Shown: positions 1-8,400 of the stretch, one piece after another | Layout: each line of letters starts with the position of its first letter | Position numbering within the stretch: position 1 is the stretch's first letter | Assembly: GCF_002910915.1 (NCBI RefSeq) | Contig: NZ_NEUF01000111.1 | Coordinates: 1 to 40,921 of the forward strand | DNA length: 40,921 bases | Reading direction: 5' to 3' | From: Streptomyces sp. SM10 | Lineage (GTDB): Bacteria; Actinomycetota; Actinomycetes; Streptomycetales; Streptomycetaceae | Made by a program: the position numbers and the translations under genes | The notes under the pieces: generated by a model | What the model was told of the DNA's origin: nothing | The model's input: only the letters and a program-made list of their open reading frames with translations | The model's database searches: none

Positions 1-263
1 GGAGCACGCCCCGGGGCCTTGGCGTCGGGCTTGCCGGAGGGGCCCCGGTCGGACTGCGCCTCGGCACGGCCGCCGCCGGAGCGGGACCCGCCGGTGCCGG
101 ACGCGGTGCCGCCGTCCGGCTGGGCCGGCGCACCCTTCCGGTCCGCGGCACGCGAGGGAGACGGCTTCCCGGCGTCGTCGCCGACACTCACACAGCCTGT
201 GGACGCGGCGATCGTCAGCGCGGTGACGGCTGCCCAGCGGACGCGGGCGGACAACTGGCGCAC
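1..263 (-). CDS. Putative secreted lipoprotein, N-terminal part (runs off the window)
   Basis: The reading frame is open from a GTG at 263 to the window edge. It starts MRQLSARVRWAAVTALTIAA and continues STGC, giving a charged N-terminus, a hydrophobic stretch and a lipobox-like STGC, so export and lipid anchoring are inferred. After the cysteine the visible part is a low-complexity linker rich in Gly, Ser, Pro, Asp and Arg, typical of Streptomyces lipoproteins before the folded domain. A GGAGG lies 8 bases upstream of the GTG. It follows the crcB pair on the same strand with a 116-base gap. The functional domain lies outside the window, so no role can be assigned. Confidence 0.7.
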   Translation of the reverse strand, partial: MRQLSARVRWAAVTALTIAASTGCVSVGDDAGKPSPSRAADRKGAPAQPDGGTASGTGGSRSGGGRAEAQSDRGPSGKPDAKAPGRA

Positions 264-379
264 GGGATGGCACCTCCGGGGAGGGGGACGGCGGGAGGGA
301 GAGCGATGTGTTCAACTCCCCCGCACCCGCCGGGGACACGCCCGGACACACGTCCCGCACACCCACCGGCCCGGCGGAC

Positions 380-763
380 TCACCCGCCGGCGCCCCCGAA
401 GCCTCCGGCCAGCTCCGCCCCCAGGAGCACCGCCCCGAGCCCCACCAGCAGGGACACCAGCACATTGGCCCCGGCCAGGAAGGAGCGGCCCGCCTCGGCC
501 AGCCGCAGGGACTCGTACGAGAACGTCGAATACGTCGTCAGCGCCCCGCACAGGCCCGTGGCCAGCAGGGCGTGGACGGGTGTGGACACCGAGACACCCG
601 TCAGCACGCCGAGCAGCAGACTGCCCGCCGCGTTGGCGGTGAGGGTCCCCCACGGGAACACGTACGGCACTCCCGCGCCGTGGTGCGCCTGCACCGCACG
701 GTCCGTCAGATAGCGCAGCGGCGCCCCGACGGCGCCCCCGAGCGCGACGAGCAGCCAGTTCAC
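380..763 (-). CDS. crcB: Fluoride ion channel FluC/CrcB, second subunit
   Basis: A 127-residue, four-helix CrcB/FluC family protein that exports fluoride passively across the membrane as a dual-topology dimer. It starts VNWLLVALGGAVGAPLRYLT and has the family G-G-x-x-G-[AS]-x-x-R-[YF] signature near the N-terminus. It also has WGTLTANAAGS (the conserved polar Asn) and the GLCGALTTYSTFSYE segment with the Phe/Ser/Thr residues that line the fluoride path. The GTG start at 763 overlaps the stop of the upstream crcB gene by four bases (GTGA), so the two are translationally coupled and may form a heterodimer, as in other Gram-positives with paired genes. I see no fluoride riboswitch upstream of the operon. 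Confidence 0.93.
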   Translation of the reverse strand: MNWLLVALGGAVGAPLRYLTDRAVQAHHGAGVPYVFPWGTLTANAAGSLLLGVLTGVSVSTPVHALLATGLCGALTTYSTFSYESLRLAEAGRSFLAGANVLVSLLVGLGAVLLGAELAGGFGGAGG

Positions 764-1257
764 GTCGCACGCCCCCACCGGTCCGCCAGCGCACGGGTGA
801 GCGCGGCCGCCCCCCACACCGCGCCGAGCGCCGCCACGGCCGTCGCCGCCGCGTACACCAGGGCCGTCAGGACCTGCTGACGCACCAGCAGCCGGGTCAC
901 GTCGACGGCGTACGTCGAGAACGTGGTGAACCCGCCGAGCACCCCGACCCCCAGGAACGGCCGCACCAGCGGATGCGTGACCGCGCCCCGCTCGGCGGTC
1001 AGCACCATCAGCACACCGATCAGGGCGCAGCCCGTGACGTTGACGGCGAGGACCGCCCAGGGAAGGCCGTCGCCGCCGGCCGGCCAGGCCAGCATGGCCG
1101 CGTAGCGCGCCACGGCCCCCGCTCCGCCGCCCGCCGCGATCGCCGCCAGGACCCGCAACCCGGACGCGCCACCCATTTCCGCGCGCTGCGCGGGTACGGC
1201 GAGGTCGACGTCCGGGTCGATGGCCGGCGGTTCGGGCGGAGGGCTCTGCGTGCTCAT
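760..1257 (-). CDS. crcB: Fluoride ion channel FluC/CrcB, first subunit
   Basis: A 165-residue CrcB/FluC protein. A proline-rich cytoplasmic N-terminus (MSTQSPPPEPPAIDPDVD) of about 40 residues precedes the usual four-helix core. The core shows AAGGGAGAVARYAAM (N-terminal signature), PWAVLAVNVTGCALIG (conserved Asn) and GVLGGFTTFSTYAVD (pore Phe/Ser/Thr box). The ATG at 1257 overlaps the stop of the upstream metallopeptidase gene by four bases (ATGA), and its own stop overlaps the GTG of the second crcB gene. The three genes therefore form one tightly coupled operon. The N-terminal extension is longer than in most single FluC proteins. Confidence 0.93.
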   Translation of the reverse strand: MSTQSPPPEPPAIDPDVDLAVPAQRAEMGGASGLRVLAAIAAGGGAGAVARYAAMLAWPAGGDGLPWAVLAVNVTGCALIGVLMVLTAERGAVTHPLVRPFLGVGVLGGFTTFSTYAVDVTRLLVRQQVLTALVYAAATAVAALGAVWGAAALTRALADRWGRAT

Positions 1258-1598
1258 CCGTACCCCAGTTCGTGCAGCCGCTCGTCGTCGATGCCGAAGT
1301 GGTGGGCGATCTCGTGGACCACGGTGATCTCGGTCTCGGCGACCACGTCCTCGCGGGTCTCGCACATCCGCAGGGTCGGCCCCCGGTAGATGGTGATCCG
1401 GTCCGGCAGGACCCCCGCGTACCACTCACCGCGCTCGGTGAGCGGCGTCCCCTCGTAGAGGCCCAGCAGCTCCCGGTCCTCCGGGTCCTCCGGCTCCTCC
1501 TCCACGAACACCGCGACGTTGTCCATCAGCCGCATCAGCTCCGGCGGGACCCGGTCAAGAGCCAGGCTCACCAGCTCTTCGAACTCCTCGCGCGTCAT
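1254..1598 (-). CDS. Metallopeptidase family protein (zincin-like, PF06262 type)
   Basis: A small cytoplasmic acidic protein of 114 residues with the zinc motif HEIAHH (residues 95-100, HExxH) followed by FGIDDE, the signature of the minimal zincin family common in actinobacteria. The core MTREEFEELVSLALDRVPPE and the acidic stretch EEEPEDPEDRELLGLYEG are also typical. The substrate is unknown for the family. I chose the ATG at 1598; an in-frame GTG at 1607 (VLEMTREEF) is the main alternative and is equally plausible. It is the first gene of a coupled operon with the two crcB genes and lies divergent to the metallophosphoesterase gene. Confidence 0.85.
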   Translation of the reverse strand: MTREEFEELVSLALDRVPPELMRLMDNVAVFVEEEPEDPEDRELLGLYEGTPLTERGEWYAGVLPDRITIYRGPTLRMCETREDVVAETEITVVHEIAHHFGIDDERLHELGYG

Positions 1599-1731
1599 CT
1601 CCAGCACCCCGCCATTGTCACGTACCTCCGGCCGGAAGGGGCAGGCCCCACCCGCCCCGGAGGCCACCCGCCCGGTCCACCGCCGCCCGTCCGTCCGCAT
1701 GTCTGCCGCCCGAACGGGGCATACGCGCCCA

Positions 1732-3261
1732 ATGGCACGCCCGTTCCACGCCGCAGCCGTCCGTGTCCGCCGCCTCCGCCGTCCGCGCTCCACCGCCCCC
1801 GCCGGCGGGCTCGTCCCGGCCTCGCACCCCTGGAGGCGCGCGCTCGGCCTGCTGGCCGTGGTCGTGCTGGGCGCCTGGCTCGGTCTCCTGGTCGTCGGCA
1901 GCGTGCGTACGCCGGTGGGGCCCATGGACACCACCATGACCCTGCGGCCGTCGGTGAGCGGCGGCACCAAGATCAACGTGTCACCGCTCGGCGCCCTGGA
2001 GCTGGACTCCCACCACGCCCCGGTGCGGCTGGACGTGGACGTCGACCAGCTGGACCCGGAACGCTCGCAGGCTCTGGTCAAACACCCCGAGCGTCTCTCC
2101 GGTCTCCAGGACGAGGTCACCGAAGACGTCGCCGCCGGCACCCGGGAGCTGGCCGTCCGCTCCTGCGTGGCCGTCGTCTCCGGCGCCACCGCCCTCGGCC
2201 TCCTCGTCTACCGGCGGCCGCGCCGCGCCCTGGCCGCCGGAGGCCTCGCCCTGGCGCTGCTCGCCGCCTCGGGCGTCAGCGCGTACGCCACCTGGAACCC
2301 GAAGTCCGTCCTGGAGCCGAAGTTCTCGGGGCTGCTCTCCAGCGCCCCGTCGGTCGTCGGCGACGCCCGCTCGATCGTCACCGAATTCGATGTCTACCAG
2401 CAGGAACTGGCCCGCCTCGTCACCAACGTGACCAAGCTGTACGACGCCACGTCCACGCTCCCCGTGTACAAGCCCGACCCGGCGACCGTCCGCGTCCTGC
2501 AGGTCTCCGACATCCATCTCAACCCGGCCGCCTGGCACATCATCGCCTCGCTCGTCGACCAGTACGAGATCGACGTGATCATCGACTCCGGGGACACGAT
2601 GGACCACGGGACGGCTGCGGAGAACGGCTTCCTCGACCCGGCCCGCGATCTCGGCGCCCCCTACGTGTGGGTGCGGGGGAACCACGACTCGAAGGAGACC
2701 CAGGCCTACCTGGAGAAGATGAAGAACGTGCACGTCCTGGACGAGGGGAAGGCGGTGACCGTGGCCGGTGTGCGCATCGCGGGCACCGGGGACCCGCAGT
2801 TCACCCCCGACCGCACGCTCCCCACCGGCGGCAAGGCGGCCGAGCAGCTCGCGGGCATGCGCCTCGCCTCGGCGCTGCGCGACCAGAGGCGGGCGGGCAC
2901 CCCGGTGGACATCGCGGTCGCCCACGACCCGAACGCGGCACGGGAGACGGACGGAACGGTTCCGCTGGTCCTGGCGGGCCATGTGCACCACCGGGTGAAC
3001 GAACTGCTGCCGCTGGGGACGCGGCTGAAGGTCGAGGGCTCGGCGGGCGGTGGCGGGCTGCGCGCCGTGCAGAACGAGAAGCCCGAGAAGGTGCGCGCCT
3101 CGGTGCTCTACCTGGACCGCCCCACCCGGCATCTGCAGGCCTGGGACGAGATCACCCTCGGGGGTCTGGGCCTGACGACGGCCGAGGTCAGCCGCCATCT
3201 CCCGGAGGAGAACCTGAAGAGTCCGTCCCCCTCGCCGAGCGTCTCGACGACCTCCCCGTAA
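1732..3261 (+). CDS. Membrane-anchored metallophosphoesterase
   Basis: About 509 residues. The N-terminal half has a transmembrane segment near residues 38-58 (GLLAVVVLGAWLGLLVVGS), an extracytoplasmic stretch, then two more hydrophobic segments around residues 145-190. The C-terminal half is a calcineurin-like phosphoesterase domain with the full metal-binding set: VLQVSDIHLN (about 254), IDSGDTMD, VRGNHDS (about 315), AVAHDPN and LAGHVHHR (about 416). All catalytic Asp, Asn and His residues are present, so it is probably active; the substrate is unknown. The start is uncertain: ATG at 1732 is used, with an in-frame ATG at 1699 possible. It is monocistronic, and the tRNA-Glu promoter begins just after its stop. 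Confidence 0.85.
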   Translation: MARPFHAAAVRVRRLRRPRSTAPAGGLVPASHPWRRALGLLAVVVLGAWLGLLVVGSVRTPVGPMDTTMTLRPSVSGGTKINVSPLGALELDSHHAPVRLDVDVDQLDPERSQALVKHPERLSGLQDEVTEDVAAGTRELAVRSCVAVVSGATALGLLVYRRPRRALAAGGLALALLAASGVSAYATWNPKSVLEPKFSGLLSSAPSVVGDARSIVTEFDVYQQELARLVTNVTKLYDATSTLPVYKPDPATVRVLQVSDIHLNPAAWHIIASLVDQYEIDVIIDSGDTMDHGTAAENGFLDPARDLGAPYVWVRGNHDSKETQAYLEKMKNVHVLDEGKAVTVAGVRIAGTGDPQFTPDRTLPTGGKAAEQLAGMRLASALRDQRRAGTPVDIAVAHDPNAARETDGTVPLVLAGHVHHRVNELLPLGTRLKVEGSAGGGGLRAVQNEKPEKVRASVLYLDRPTRHLQAWDEITLGGLGLTTAEVSRHLPEENLKSPSPSPSVSTTSP

Positions 3262-3267
3262 ACCGTT

Positions 3268-3297
3268 TTGGCGATACCTCCCCGCATCCCATATGCT
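3268..3297 (+). promoter_or_regulatory. Probable promoter of the tRNA Glu-Asp-Phe cluster
   Basis: TTGGCG (3268-3273) and TATGCT (3292-3297) are separated by 18 bases, close to the housekeeping sigma factor consensus. The -10 ends 45 bases before tRNA-Glu, leaving room for a short leader removed during processing. Confidence 0.6.
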
Positions 3298-3341
3298 TCT
3301 CACGTCCCCGACGCGCTGGAAAGCGCGCAGGTGGGCCCTTA

Positions 3342-3414
3342 GCCCTCATCGTCTAGTGGCCCAGGACGCCGCCCTTTCAAGGCGGTAGCACGGGTTCGAA
3401 TCCCGTTGGGGGCA
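3342..3414 (+). tRNA. tRNA-Glu (anticodon TTC)
   Basis: Folds as a complete cloverleaf. The acceptor stem pairs GCCCTCA with TGGGGGC (one G-U). The anticodon stem CCGCC/GGCGG carries loop CTTTCAA with TTC at 3376-3378, and the T-arm is CGGGTTCGAATCCCG. The discriminator is A and no CCA is encoded. First of three tRNAs read together. Confidence 0.96.
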
Positions 3415-3453
3415 CGCTTTACCGTGTGCGAGACTTGTCTCGCACATTAGCTA

Positions 3454-3528
3454 GGTCCTGTGGAGCAGTTTGGAGTGCTCGCCACCCTGTCAAGGTGGAG
3501 GCCGCGGGTTCAAATCCCGTCAGGACCG
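3454..3528 (+). tRNA. tRNA-Asp (anticodon GTC), copy 1
   Basis: Cloverleaf with acceptor GGTCCTG/CAGGACC, anticodon stem CCACC/GGTGG, loop CTGTCAA (GTC) and T-arm GCGGGTTCAAATCCCGT. The discriminator is G, as expected for Asp. It is identical over all 75 bases to the tRNA-Asp at 9547-9621. Confidence 0.96.
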
Positions 3529-3550
3529 CTGCAGCCCTTGTGAGCTGCGT

Positions 3551-3627
3551 GGCTGGGTAGCTCAGTTGGTACGAGCGATCGCCTGAAAAGCGATAGGTCG
3601 CCGGTTCGATCCCGGCCCCAGCCACCA
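3551..3627 (+). tRNA. tRNA-Phe (anticodon GAA)
   Basis: Acceptor GGCTGGG/CCCAGCC, anticodon stem ATCGC/GCGAT with loop CTGAAAA (GAA), and T-arm GCCGGTTCGATCCCGGC. The discriminator A at 3624 is followed by CCA at 3625-3627, so this gene encodes its own 3' CCA, unlike the other tRNAs in the window. Confidence 0.96.
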
Positions 3628-3630
3628 CCC

Positions 3631-3659
3631 GAAGGCCCCGTCCCCAGGACGGGGCCTTC
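3631..3659. terminator. Hairpin terminator after the tRNA cluster
   Basis: Perfect 13-bp stem GAAGGCCCCGTCC / GGACGGGGCCTTC with a 3-base loop, four bases after tRNA-Phe and six bases beyond the ccdA stop on the other strand. It can serve both transcripts. There is no long T-run, as is usual in Streptomyces. Confidence 0.85.
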
Positions 3660-3665
3660 GTCGTG

Positions 3666-4511
3666 TCACGCCGCCTCCTCCTTCTCGCGCCCGGTACGCC
3701 TGCGCCACACCTGCACCGCGAGGATCAGCAGCACCACGGCGACCACGGCTCCCAGCGCAGCCATGTCCGGCACCCGCTCACCGACGCCCTGGGCCCACCG
3801 CTCGACGGCGAACGAGTCGTCCACGTCAAGGAGTCCGGGCAGCGCGGTCGTCCCGTCGTACGCGAGGAAGAGCACCCCGAGCCCGGTGAAGAAGAGACCG
3901 GAGAGCAGCGAGGTGCGGTGGACCTCGAAGCGCCCGACGCGCAGCGGCCGGCCCCTCAGCCAGGGCCTGCGGCCCAGGTCGAAGCGGTCCCAGAGCAGGG
4001 CGAGCACGAACAGGGGCGCCGCCATGCCGAGCGCGTAGACGGCGAGCAGCAGTCCGCCGTAGACCGGGCTGCCGCTGACGGCGGCCACGGTGAGGACGCT
4101 GCCGAGGATCGGGCCGGCGCAGAAGCCCGCCAGCCCGTAGACCGCGCCCAGGGCGTAGACGGAGAAGGCCTTCGTGGGCCGGATCCGGCCACCGAGCTCC
4201 ACCATCCGCCGGGAGGCGAAGCCCAGCCCGGCGATCTGGGCGAGCCCGAGCCCGATGATCAGCCACCCGGCGCCGAGGACGAGCGCGTCACGGTGCCCGT
4301 GGAAGAGCCGCCCCGCGTAGGAGCCGGCGGCACCGAGCGGGACGAGCGTGGTGGCGAGACCGGCGTAGAAGATGCCCGTGCGCGCCAGGAGCCGGGAGGC
4401 CGAGTCGACCGAGTACGCGAAGAAGGCCGGGAGCAGCAGGGCGCTGCACGGGCTGACCAGAGCGAGCAGGCCGCCGAGCAGCGCGGCGAAGTACCCGATG
4501 TCCGGCGTCAC
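3666..4511 (-). CDS. CcdA-family membrane thiol-electron transporter
   Basis: A 281-residue integral membrane protein with about six or seven predicted helices, matching the cytochrome c biogenesis CcdA / DsbD transmembrane family. The two signature cysteines are in LVSPCSALLLP (Cys22) and AGFCAGPILGSVL (Cys131). They would pass electrons from cytoplasmic thioredoxin to extracytoplasmic thiol proteins. Its GTG start overlaps the stop of the upstream DsbA-like gene by four bases, so the two are made together and likely form a thiol-redox relay. Because the partner is DsbA-like rather than ResA/CcsX, a general oxidative-folding or repair role is as likely as cytochrome c maturation. Confidence 0.88.
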   Translation of the reverse strand: MTPDIGYFAALLGGLLALVSPCSALLLPAFFAYSVDSASRLLARTGIFYAGLATTLVPLGAAGSYAGRLFHGHRDALVLGAGWLIIGLGLAQIAGLGFASRRMVELGGRIRPTKAFSVYALGAVYGLAGFCAGPILGSVLTVAAVSGSPVYGGLLLAVYALGMAAPLFVLALLWDRFDLGRRPWLRGRPLRVGRFEVHRTSLLSGLFFTGLGVLFLAYDGTTALPGLLDVDDSFAVERWAQGVGERVPDMAALGAVVAVVLLILAVQVWRRRTGREKEEAA

Positions 4512-5284
4512 TTCGCGGGCTCCCCGGCACTCCCGACGTTCGCTTCCTCCGCCGCCGCGGCCTCGATGGCCTGGGTGAAGACGGCCAGGGGCTGGGCTCC
4601 CGCCAGCGGGCGGCCGTTGACGAGGAAGGACGGGGTGGACGTGGCGCCGATCCTGTAGGCCTGCTCCCGGTCCTCGGTGACCGCCGCGGTGGCCGCGGCG
4701 CTCCCGGCGTCGCGTGCGAAGCGGTCGAGGTCCTTCACCCCGGCCTGCCGGGCGAGGGCACGCAGGCGCTCCGCACCGAACCCCTTGTCCTTGGCGCCCT
4801 CGGCGTAGGCGGCCCGGTGGAAGGCCCAGAAGCGGTCCTGCCGCCCGGCGGCCCAGGAGGCCCGGGCTGCCGCCTCGGACGCCTCACCGAAGATCGGGAA
4901 GTTCCGCCACTCGATGCGCAGGGTGCCGTCGTCGACGTACCTCCTGATCAGTTCGGGTTCGGTGTCCCGGGCGAACTTCCCGCAGTAGCCGCACTGGAAG
5001 TCGGCGTACTCGATGAGGACGACGGGGGCGTCGGTGCGGCCCTGCGCGAGCTTGTCGCCCGCCTCGCGCCGGGCGAGTGCCGCCAGCTCCCGGTGGACGT
5101 CCGCGTCGGGTCCGGTCGTCGCGGCGACGGCCGGGGTGTCGGCGGCGGGAGCGTCCGGCGCGGTCGCGCGGTAGGAGACGAAGCCGAGCAGACCGGCGGC
5201 GAGCACGACGACGACGCCGAAGAGCAGCGGCTTCCTCACTGAGGACGGCTTCCCGGGCGGGGGGCGGCGGGTGGGGGTGGTCAT
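4508..5284 (-). CDS. Membrane-anchored DsbA-like thioredoxin-fold protein
   Basis: 258 residues: a basic, proline-rich cytoplasmic tail, one transmembrane anchor (about 20-38), a linker rich in Ala, Pro and Thr, then a thioredoxin-fold domain. The domain has active-site Cys98-Gly-Tyr-Cys101 in EYADFQCGYCGKF and the cis-proline in TSTPSFLVNG. This is the DSBA-like Thioredoxin_4 family that forms or rearranges disulfides outside the membrane. The downstream ccdA-like gene overlaps it by four bases and may keep it reduced. ATG at 5284 is the first in-frame start and gives the expected anchor. The gene is divergent from hrpA, with 189 bases between the starts. Confidence 0.9.
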   Translation of the reverse strand: MTTPTRRPPPGKPSSVRKPLLFGVVVVLAAGLLGFVSYRATAPDAPAADTPAVAATTGPDADVHRELAALARREAGDKLAQGRTDAPVVLIEYADFQCGYCGKFARDTEPELIRRYVDDGTLRIEWRNFPIFGEASEAAARASWAAGRQDRFWAFHRAAYAEGAKDKGFGAERLRALARQAGVKDLDRFARDAGSAAATAAVTEDREQAYRIGATSTPSFLVNGRPLAGAQPLAVFTQAIEAAAAEEANVGSAGEPAK

Positions 5285-5473
5285 GCGGCGCTCCGTGCGG
5301 GTGCGTGGGGACGGGCGGGACCTGAACTGCCCGGAATGGTACGTCGTGTGACCGCGCGGAAGCGCTCCGTAACCGGCTTACGCCCGCGGAGCCCCCCGGG
5401 AGAGCGGCCTGACACGGCCAGGGGCGAAATAGGTTCGCCACTCCTCGCGCCCGGGTGAGATCCTGGGATCCGT

Positions 5474-8400
5474 ATGTCTACTTCCTTCGCTGATCTCCAG
5501 ACCCGGCTCGGGCAGCTCTCGCTCCGCGACGCGCACCGGCTCGGCCGCCGTCTCGAGGGTGCCCGCCGCATCCGCAAGCCCGAGGCCCGGCAGTCCGTGC
5601 TGGACGAGATCTCGGCCGAGGCCGGGAAGGCAGCCGAACGGCTCGCGGGACGAGCCGGGCGGATGCCGGCCCTGTCGTACCCGGAACAGCTTCCGGTCAG
5701 CCAGAAGAAGGACGAGATCCTCGAGGCGATACGCGACCACCAGGTCGTGATCGTCGCCGGTGAGACCGGCTCCGGCAAGACCACGCAGATCCCCAAGATC
5801 TGCATGGAGCTGGGGCGCGGCGTCCGGGGCATGATCGGGCACACCCAGCCCCGGCGGATCGCTGCGCGCACGGTCGCCGAGCGCGTCGCGGACGAGCTGA
5901 AGACCCCGCTCGGCGAGGCCGTCGGCTGGAAGGTGCGCTTCACCGACCAGGTGAATCCGGACGCGACCTTCGTGAAGCTGATGACGGACGGCATCCTGCT
6001 GGCCGAGATCCAGACCGACCGCGAGCTCCTCGCCTACGACACGATCATCATCGACGAGGCCCACGAGCGCTCCCTGAACATCGACTTCCTGCTCGGCTAC
6101 CTGGCCCGGCTGCTGCCGAAGCGCCCCGATCTGAAGGTCGTCATCACCTCGGCGACCATCGACCCCGAGCGCTTCGCCAAGCACTTCGGCGAGGCACCGA
6201 TCGTGGAGGTCAGCGGGCGCACCTACCCGGTGGAGGTGCGCTACCGGCCCCTCCTCGAGGGGGACGCCGAAGACGCTGCCGACACCGACCGGGACCAGAT
6301 CACCGCGATCTGCGACGCGGTGGACGAGCTGGACCACGAGGCCCCCGGCGACGTCCTGGTCTTCCTCTCCGGGGAACGGGAGATCCGCGACACCGCGGAC
6401 GCGCTGAACAAGCGCAGCCTCAGACACACCGAGGTGCTCCCCCTCTACGCGCGCCTCTCGCACGCCGAGCAGAACCGCGTGTTCCAGCGCCATACCGGCC
6501 GCAGGATCGTCCTGGCGACGAACGTCGCGGAGACCTCGCTGACGGTCCCCGGCATCAAGTACGTGATCGACCCGGGCAACGCCCGCATCTCCCGCTACAG
6601 CCACCGCACCAAGGTCCAGCGGCTGCCGATCGAGCGGATCTCCCAGGCCAGCGCCAACCAGCGCAAGGGCCGCTGCGGCCGTACGTCGGACGGCATCTGC
6701 ATCCGGCTGTACTCCGAGGACGACTTCCTGACCCGTCCGGAGTTCACCGACCCCGAGATCCTGCGGACCAACCTCGCCTCCGTCATCCTCCAGATGACCG
6801 CGGCCGGCCTCGGCGACATCGAGAAGTTCCCCTTCATCGACCCGCCGGACCACCGCAACATCCGCGACGGTGTGCAGCTCCTCCAGGAGCTGGGCGCCCT
6901 CGAGCAGGCGGAGAAGTCCCCCCAGGAGGGGAAGCGGGGGCAGCGCCTCACCCCGCTGGGCCGCAAGCTCTCGCAGCTGCCGGTGGACCCCCGCCTGGCC
7001 CGCATGGTCATCGAGGCCGACACGAACGGCTGCGCCCGCGAGGTCATGGTCATCGCCGCGGCGCTCTCCATCCAGGACCCGCGCGAGCGGCCCTCGGAGA
7101 AGCAGACCCAGGCCGACCAGAACCACGCCCGGTTCAAGGACGAGACGTCCGACTTCCTGGCGTACCTGAACCTCTGGCGCTACATCCGCGAGCAGCAGAA
7201 GGAGCGCGGCTCCTCGTCGTTCCGCCGGATGTGCAAGCAGGAGTACCTGAACTTCCTGCGGATCCGTGAGTGGCAGGACATCTACACGCAGCTGCGGACC
7301 GTCGCGAAGCAGATGGGCATCGCCGTCCAGGAGCCCAAGGCCGACGAGGGCGTGCCCGAGCAGGCGGTCCACACCTCGCTGCTGGCGGGGCTGCTCTCGC
7401 ACATCGGGCTGAAGGACACCGAGAAGAACGAGTACCTGGGTGCCCGCAGCGCCAAGTTCGCGGTCTTCCCGGGCTCCGCGCTCTTCAAGAAGCAGCCGCG
7501 CTTCGTGATGTCGGCCGAGCTGGTCGAGACGTCCCGGCTCTGGGCGCGGGTCAACGCGAAGGTCGAGCCGGAGTGGATCGAGCCGCTCGCCCAGCACCTG
7601 CTGAAGCGGACCTACAGCGAGCCGCACTGGGAGAAGGACCAGGCAGCGGTGATGGCGTACGAGCGGGTCACGCTCTACGGGGTGCCGATCGTCGCCCAGC
7701 GCAAGATCAATTTCGGCCGTATCGACCAGGAGGCGTCGCGTGATCTGTTCATCCGCAACGCCCTGGTCGAGGGGGACTGGCGCACCCCTCACCAGTTCTT
7801 CCATGACAACCGCAAACTGCTGGGCGAGGTCGAGGAGTTGGAGCACCGCGCCCGGCGCCGCGACATCCTCGTGGACGACGAGACGCTCTTCGACTTCTAC
7901 GATCAGCGGATTCCGGAGCACATCGTCTCCGGGGCGCACTTCGACTCCTGGTGGAAGCACAAGCGCCGTGACGAGCCCGACGCACTCGACTTCGAGCGGT
8001 CCATGCTCATCAACGAGAAGGCCTCGGCGGTCACCAAGGACGACTACCCCGACTCCTGGCGGCAGGGGAAGCTCAAATTCCGGGTGACCTACCAGTTCGA
8101 GCCGGGCTCGGACGCCGACGGTGTGACCGTCCACATCCCGCTCCAGGTGCTCAACCAGGTCACCTCCGAGGGCTTCGACTGGCAGATCCCGGGCCTGCGC
8201 GAAGAGGTGGTGACCGAGCTGATCCGCTCGCTGCCCAAGCCGATCCGCCGGCACTACGTCCCCGCACCCAACTACGCGGACACGTTCCTCGACCGGGCCG
8301 TCCCGCTCCAGGAACCCCTGCCGTTCACGCTCGCCCGCGAGCTCCAGCGGATGGTCGGCGTCCCGGTCACGGCCGACGACTTCGACCTGTCCCGGGTCCC

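Noticed and set aside
1599..1731. Fluoride riboswitch ahead of the crcB operon
   Set aside because: I searched the minus-strand leader for the conserved fluoride-aptamer pattern and did not see it.
1272..3356. A 694-codon plus-strand frame across the metallopeptidase and metallophosphoesterase genes
   Set aside because: Shadow frame full of Arg, Gly and Pro; the clear metallophosphoesterase motifs are in a different frame of the same strand.
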